Shown here in pieces: positions 63,001-64,000 of a stretch of DNA of 64,000 bases. Source of the stretch: Paenibacillus sp. FSL R5-0623 (GTDB taxonomy: Bacteria; Bacillota; Bacilli; Paenibacillales; Paenibacillaceae). The notes under the pieces are model-generated. The model searched no databases and was not told where the DNA came from. It was given only the letters and a program-made list of their open reading frames with translations. Both the position numbers and the translations under genes were made by a program. The DNA lies in NCBI RefSeq assembly GCF_037974265.1, contig NZ_CP150233.1, positions 2,170,001 to 2,234,000 of the forward strand, read 5' to 3'. How positions within the stretch are numbered: position 1 is the stretch's first letter; each line of letters begins with the position of its first letter.

Positions 63001-63648
63001 TTAACACCAATCCTGGCATCGATCTGCAAGTGATTGCAATTCATTAAATAAAACGCCAGCATGGTAGCCGTCGCACACGGCGTGATGTAACTGAATGGAT
63101 AAGGGAAGATAAACTTTATCGTTTTGTTGAACATATTTTCCCATCGTGAATATAGGCAACAAGTAGGTTCCCTCATTGTAAATATTCAGATTAAATCCCG
63201 TAAAGTTCACCCAGGGAATACTGGAAACGGGAAAAGTATTTGGTGGTTCATCAGGTTTGGCAACAAATTGTTTGTAATCTTTGTAATTGTTCATATCTTC
63301 CAGATAACGATTGTGGAACGTCTCAAAATCTTCATGGAATGCTGTCCAGATCGTTGAGAAACTTTTGTCGTCCTCATGAAAAATCGTATAACTCGGAGAC
63401 ATTTCGTCCCAGTAGCCCAATCTCCCCTCGGCATCAAAACAGGTTCGAAACTCCCTATGTGCATTGACGACTGTAGAGATCATATGAATAAGAGCCGGAT
63501 AGAACTTCAATCCTTTAAACTTGAGTTCGGTGATCAATAGCGTGATATCCAGATTAGCAGTTATGCTGTAGGTACATCTGACCTGATTCAAGTAGTGGTC
63601 AAAGTATGGCTTTCGATCCCACTGATCTAACACGATTGAATTAAACAT
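63001..63648 (-). CDS. catA: Chloramphenicol acetyltransferase, type A
   Basis: 215 residues, normal CAT size. N-terminal KPYFDHYLNQVRCTYSITAN, FRTCFDAEGRLGYWD, SIPWVNFTGFNLNIYNEG with the conserved serine region, and the catalytic motif QLHHAVCDGYHAG. It transfers acetyl from acetyl-CoA to chloramphenicol. AGGAGG lies 9 bases before the ATG and is the arm of a hairpin, with a short leader ORF upstream (separate entries), so expression is probably induced by the drug through translational attenuation. The gene is more AT-rich than nrdJ, possibly acquired long ago. Confidence 0.93.
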   Translation of the reverse strand: MFNSIVLDQWDRKPYFDHYLNQVRCTYSITANLDITLLITELKFKGLKFYPALIHMISTVVNAHREFRTCFDAEGRLGYWDEMSPSYTIFHEDDKSFSTIWTAFHEDFETFHNRYLEDMNNYKDYKQFVAKPDEPPNTFPVSSIPWVNFTGFNLNIYNEGTYLLPIFTMGKYVQQNDKVYLPLSIQLHHAVCDGYHAGVLFNELQSLADRCQDWC

Positions 63649-63656
63649 AAGTTATA

Positions 63657-63693
63657 ACCTCCTAAATTTGAATAATGTCTTTATTTAGGAGGT
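63657..63693 (-). promoter_or_regulatory. Translational attenuator hairpin of catA
   Basis: On the minus strand ACCTCCTAAAT (63683-63693) pairs with ATTTAGGAGGT (63657-63667), an 11-base-pair perfect stem with a 15-base loop. The second arm contains the catA Shine-Dalgarno AGGAGG at 63658-63663, so the folded mRNA hides it. Confidence 0.85.
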
Positions 63694-63714
63694 ATATTTG
63701 ACTGATTTGACCAT
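63685..63714 (-). CDS. catA leader peptide, 9 residues
   Basis: ATG at 63714 reads MVKSVKYTS then TAA. Its last codons (ACC TCC TAA) are the first arm of the attenuator hairpin, so a ribosome held on about codon 6 by chloramphenicol would open the stem. Size and position match the leaders of plasmid and cat-86 genes, which also start MVK. The weak point is the ribosome binding site: AGGA is only 3 bases from the ATG. Confidence 0.65.
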   Translation of the reverse strand: MVKSVKYTS

Positions 63715-63758
63715 ATCCTATCACATTCCCAGTATCGTATTTTTAGAAATTGACCATC

Positions 63759-63778
63759 TCAGTATAACATGATACTGA
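63759..63778. repeat. Inverted repeat between catA leader and the flavin reductase gene
   Basis: TCAGTAT, six bases, ATACTGA: a perfect 7+7 palindrome in the divergent promoter region, with a partial copy CCAGTATCG near 63729. Candidate operator. Confidence 0.5.
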
Positions 63779-63879
63779 ATGTGTCGCTTATAGCGAAATC
63801 CTCTGCAAAACGCTTTTTCAACCTGCTTCTTTACTTTATAATTAAAATTGTCTTTATAACGAAGAAGAGAGGGGATTAG

Positions 63880-64000
63880 ATGCGTCAGCCGATAGAAGAA
63901 CCTATATTTTATTCTTATCCTGGAATGGTAGCGGTAGTGACTTCACGTCATGAGGGAGTTCAGAATGTGATGGCGTCCGGATGGCATACATACATCGGAT
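63880..64000 (+). CDS. Flavin reductase-like FMN-binding protein, 3'-truncated by window
   Basis: Only the first 40 codons are present. GAGAGGGG precedes the ATG. PGMVAVVTSRHEGVQNVMAS followed by GWHTYIG matches the start of the flavin reductase-like (DIM6/NTAB) domain, which binds FMN. The substrate cannot be predicted. The gene diverges from catA across a region with a palindrome. Confidence 0.75.
   Translation, partial: MRQPIEEPIFYSYPGMVAVVTSRHEGVQNVMASGWHTYIG

Overview
The window reads as a chromosomal segment of a Gram-positive, spore-forming Bacillales bacterium, most probably Paenibacillus. The evidence is moderate GC, strong AGGAGG-type ribosome binding sites, frequent TTG and GTG starts, and gene content. 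Telling genes are a class II (B12-dependent) ribonucleotide reductase, the YqhG/YqhH pair, a YqzE-like protein, a YtpB-type terpene synthase, a PL10 pectate lyase and a GH30 glucuronoxylanase with a CBM6. The species call is inference. I see no prophage, insertion sequence or CRISPR array.

Layout. 1-8.8 kb: the end of a DUF92 gene, a TetR regulator, an ABC-F translation factor, a coiled-coil protein, an M42 peptidase, a LapA-like membrane protein, oligoendopeptidase F with an in-frame signal-peptide-like extension, two small proteins and a cold-shock protein. 8.8-20 kb: three membrane transporters/flippases (MFS, MatE-like, MATE), the terpene synthase, PfkA, a secreted putative glycoside hydrolase, YitT and a CshA-like RNA helicase. 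20-25 kb: a DUF624 protein, a probable 6S RNA with its own promoter and terminator, DUF1499, Tpx, rhomboid, a GltC-like LysR regulator, a YugP metallopeptidase and a MerR regulator. 25.5-29.3 kb: an apparent ammonium-transporter operon (amtB, DUF294 nucleotidyltransferase, DnaQ-like exonuclease) behind a perfect GlnR/TnrA box, with an M67 peptidase gene on the opposite strand.

29.4-49.7 kb: TlpA/ResA-like thioredoxin, citramalate synthase, DinB, ferredoxin, a membrane-anchored L,D-transpeptidase with a TPR-like cytosolic end, PyrD, a RelQ-type (p)ppGpp synthetase overlapping a DUF309 gene, an rRNA methyltransferase coupled to a pseudouridine synthase, a HAD phosphatase, an unrecognised acidic protein with three internal repeats, GNAT, a GT4 glycosyltransferase, YkvI, Xpt and an NlpC/P60 hydrolase. 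49.7-53.4 kb: plant-polysaccharide enzymes (PL10, GH30) on either side of tRNA-Leu(CAG), the GH30 gene with a near-consensus cre site. 53.7-64 kb: polysaccharide deacetylase-like protein, CwlD-like amidase, YqzE, an unknown exported protein, YqhG/YqhH, nrdJ with two NrdR boxes, and catA with a translational attenuator (leader peptide plus a hairpin hiding the ribosome binding site). The window ends inside a flavin-reductase-like gene.

Most of this is housekeeping and lifestyle gene content. The points most worth following are regulatory architecture (catA attenuator, NrdR boxes, GlnR box), the amtB-DUF294-exonuclease arrangement without an adjacent PII gene, the possible dual localisation of PepF, the triplicated unknown domain, and two membrane proteins of 35 and 45 residues. 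All starts were chosen by eye from ribosome-binding-site spacing; no database search was possible.
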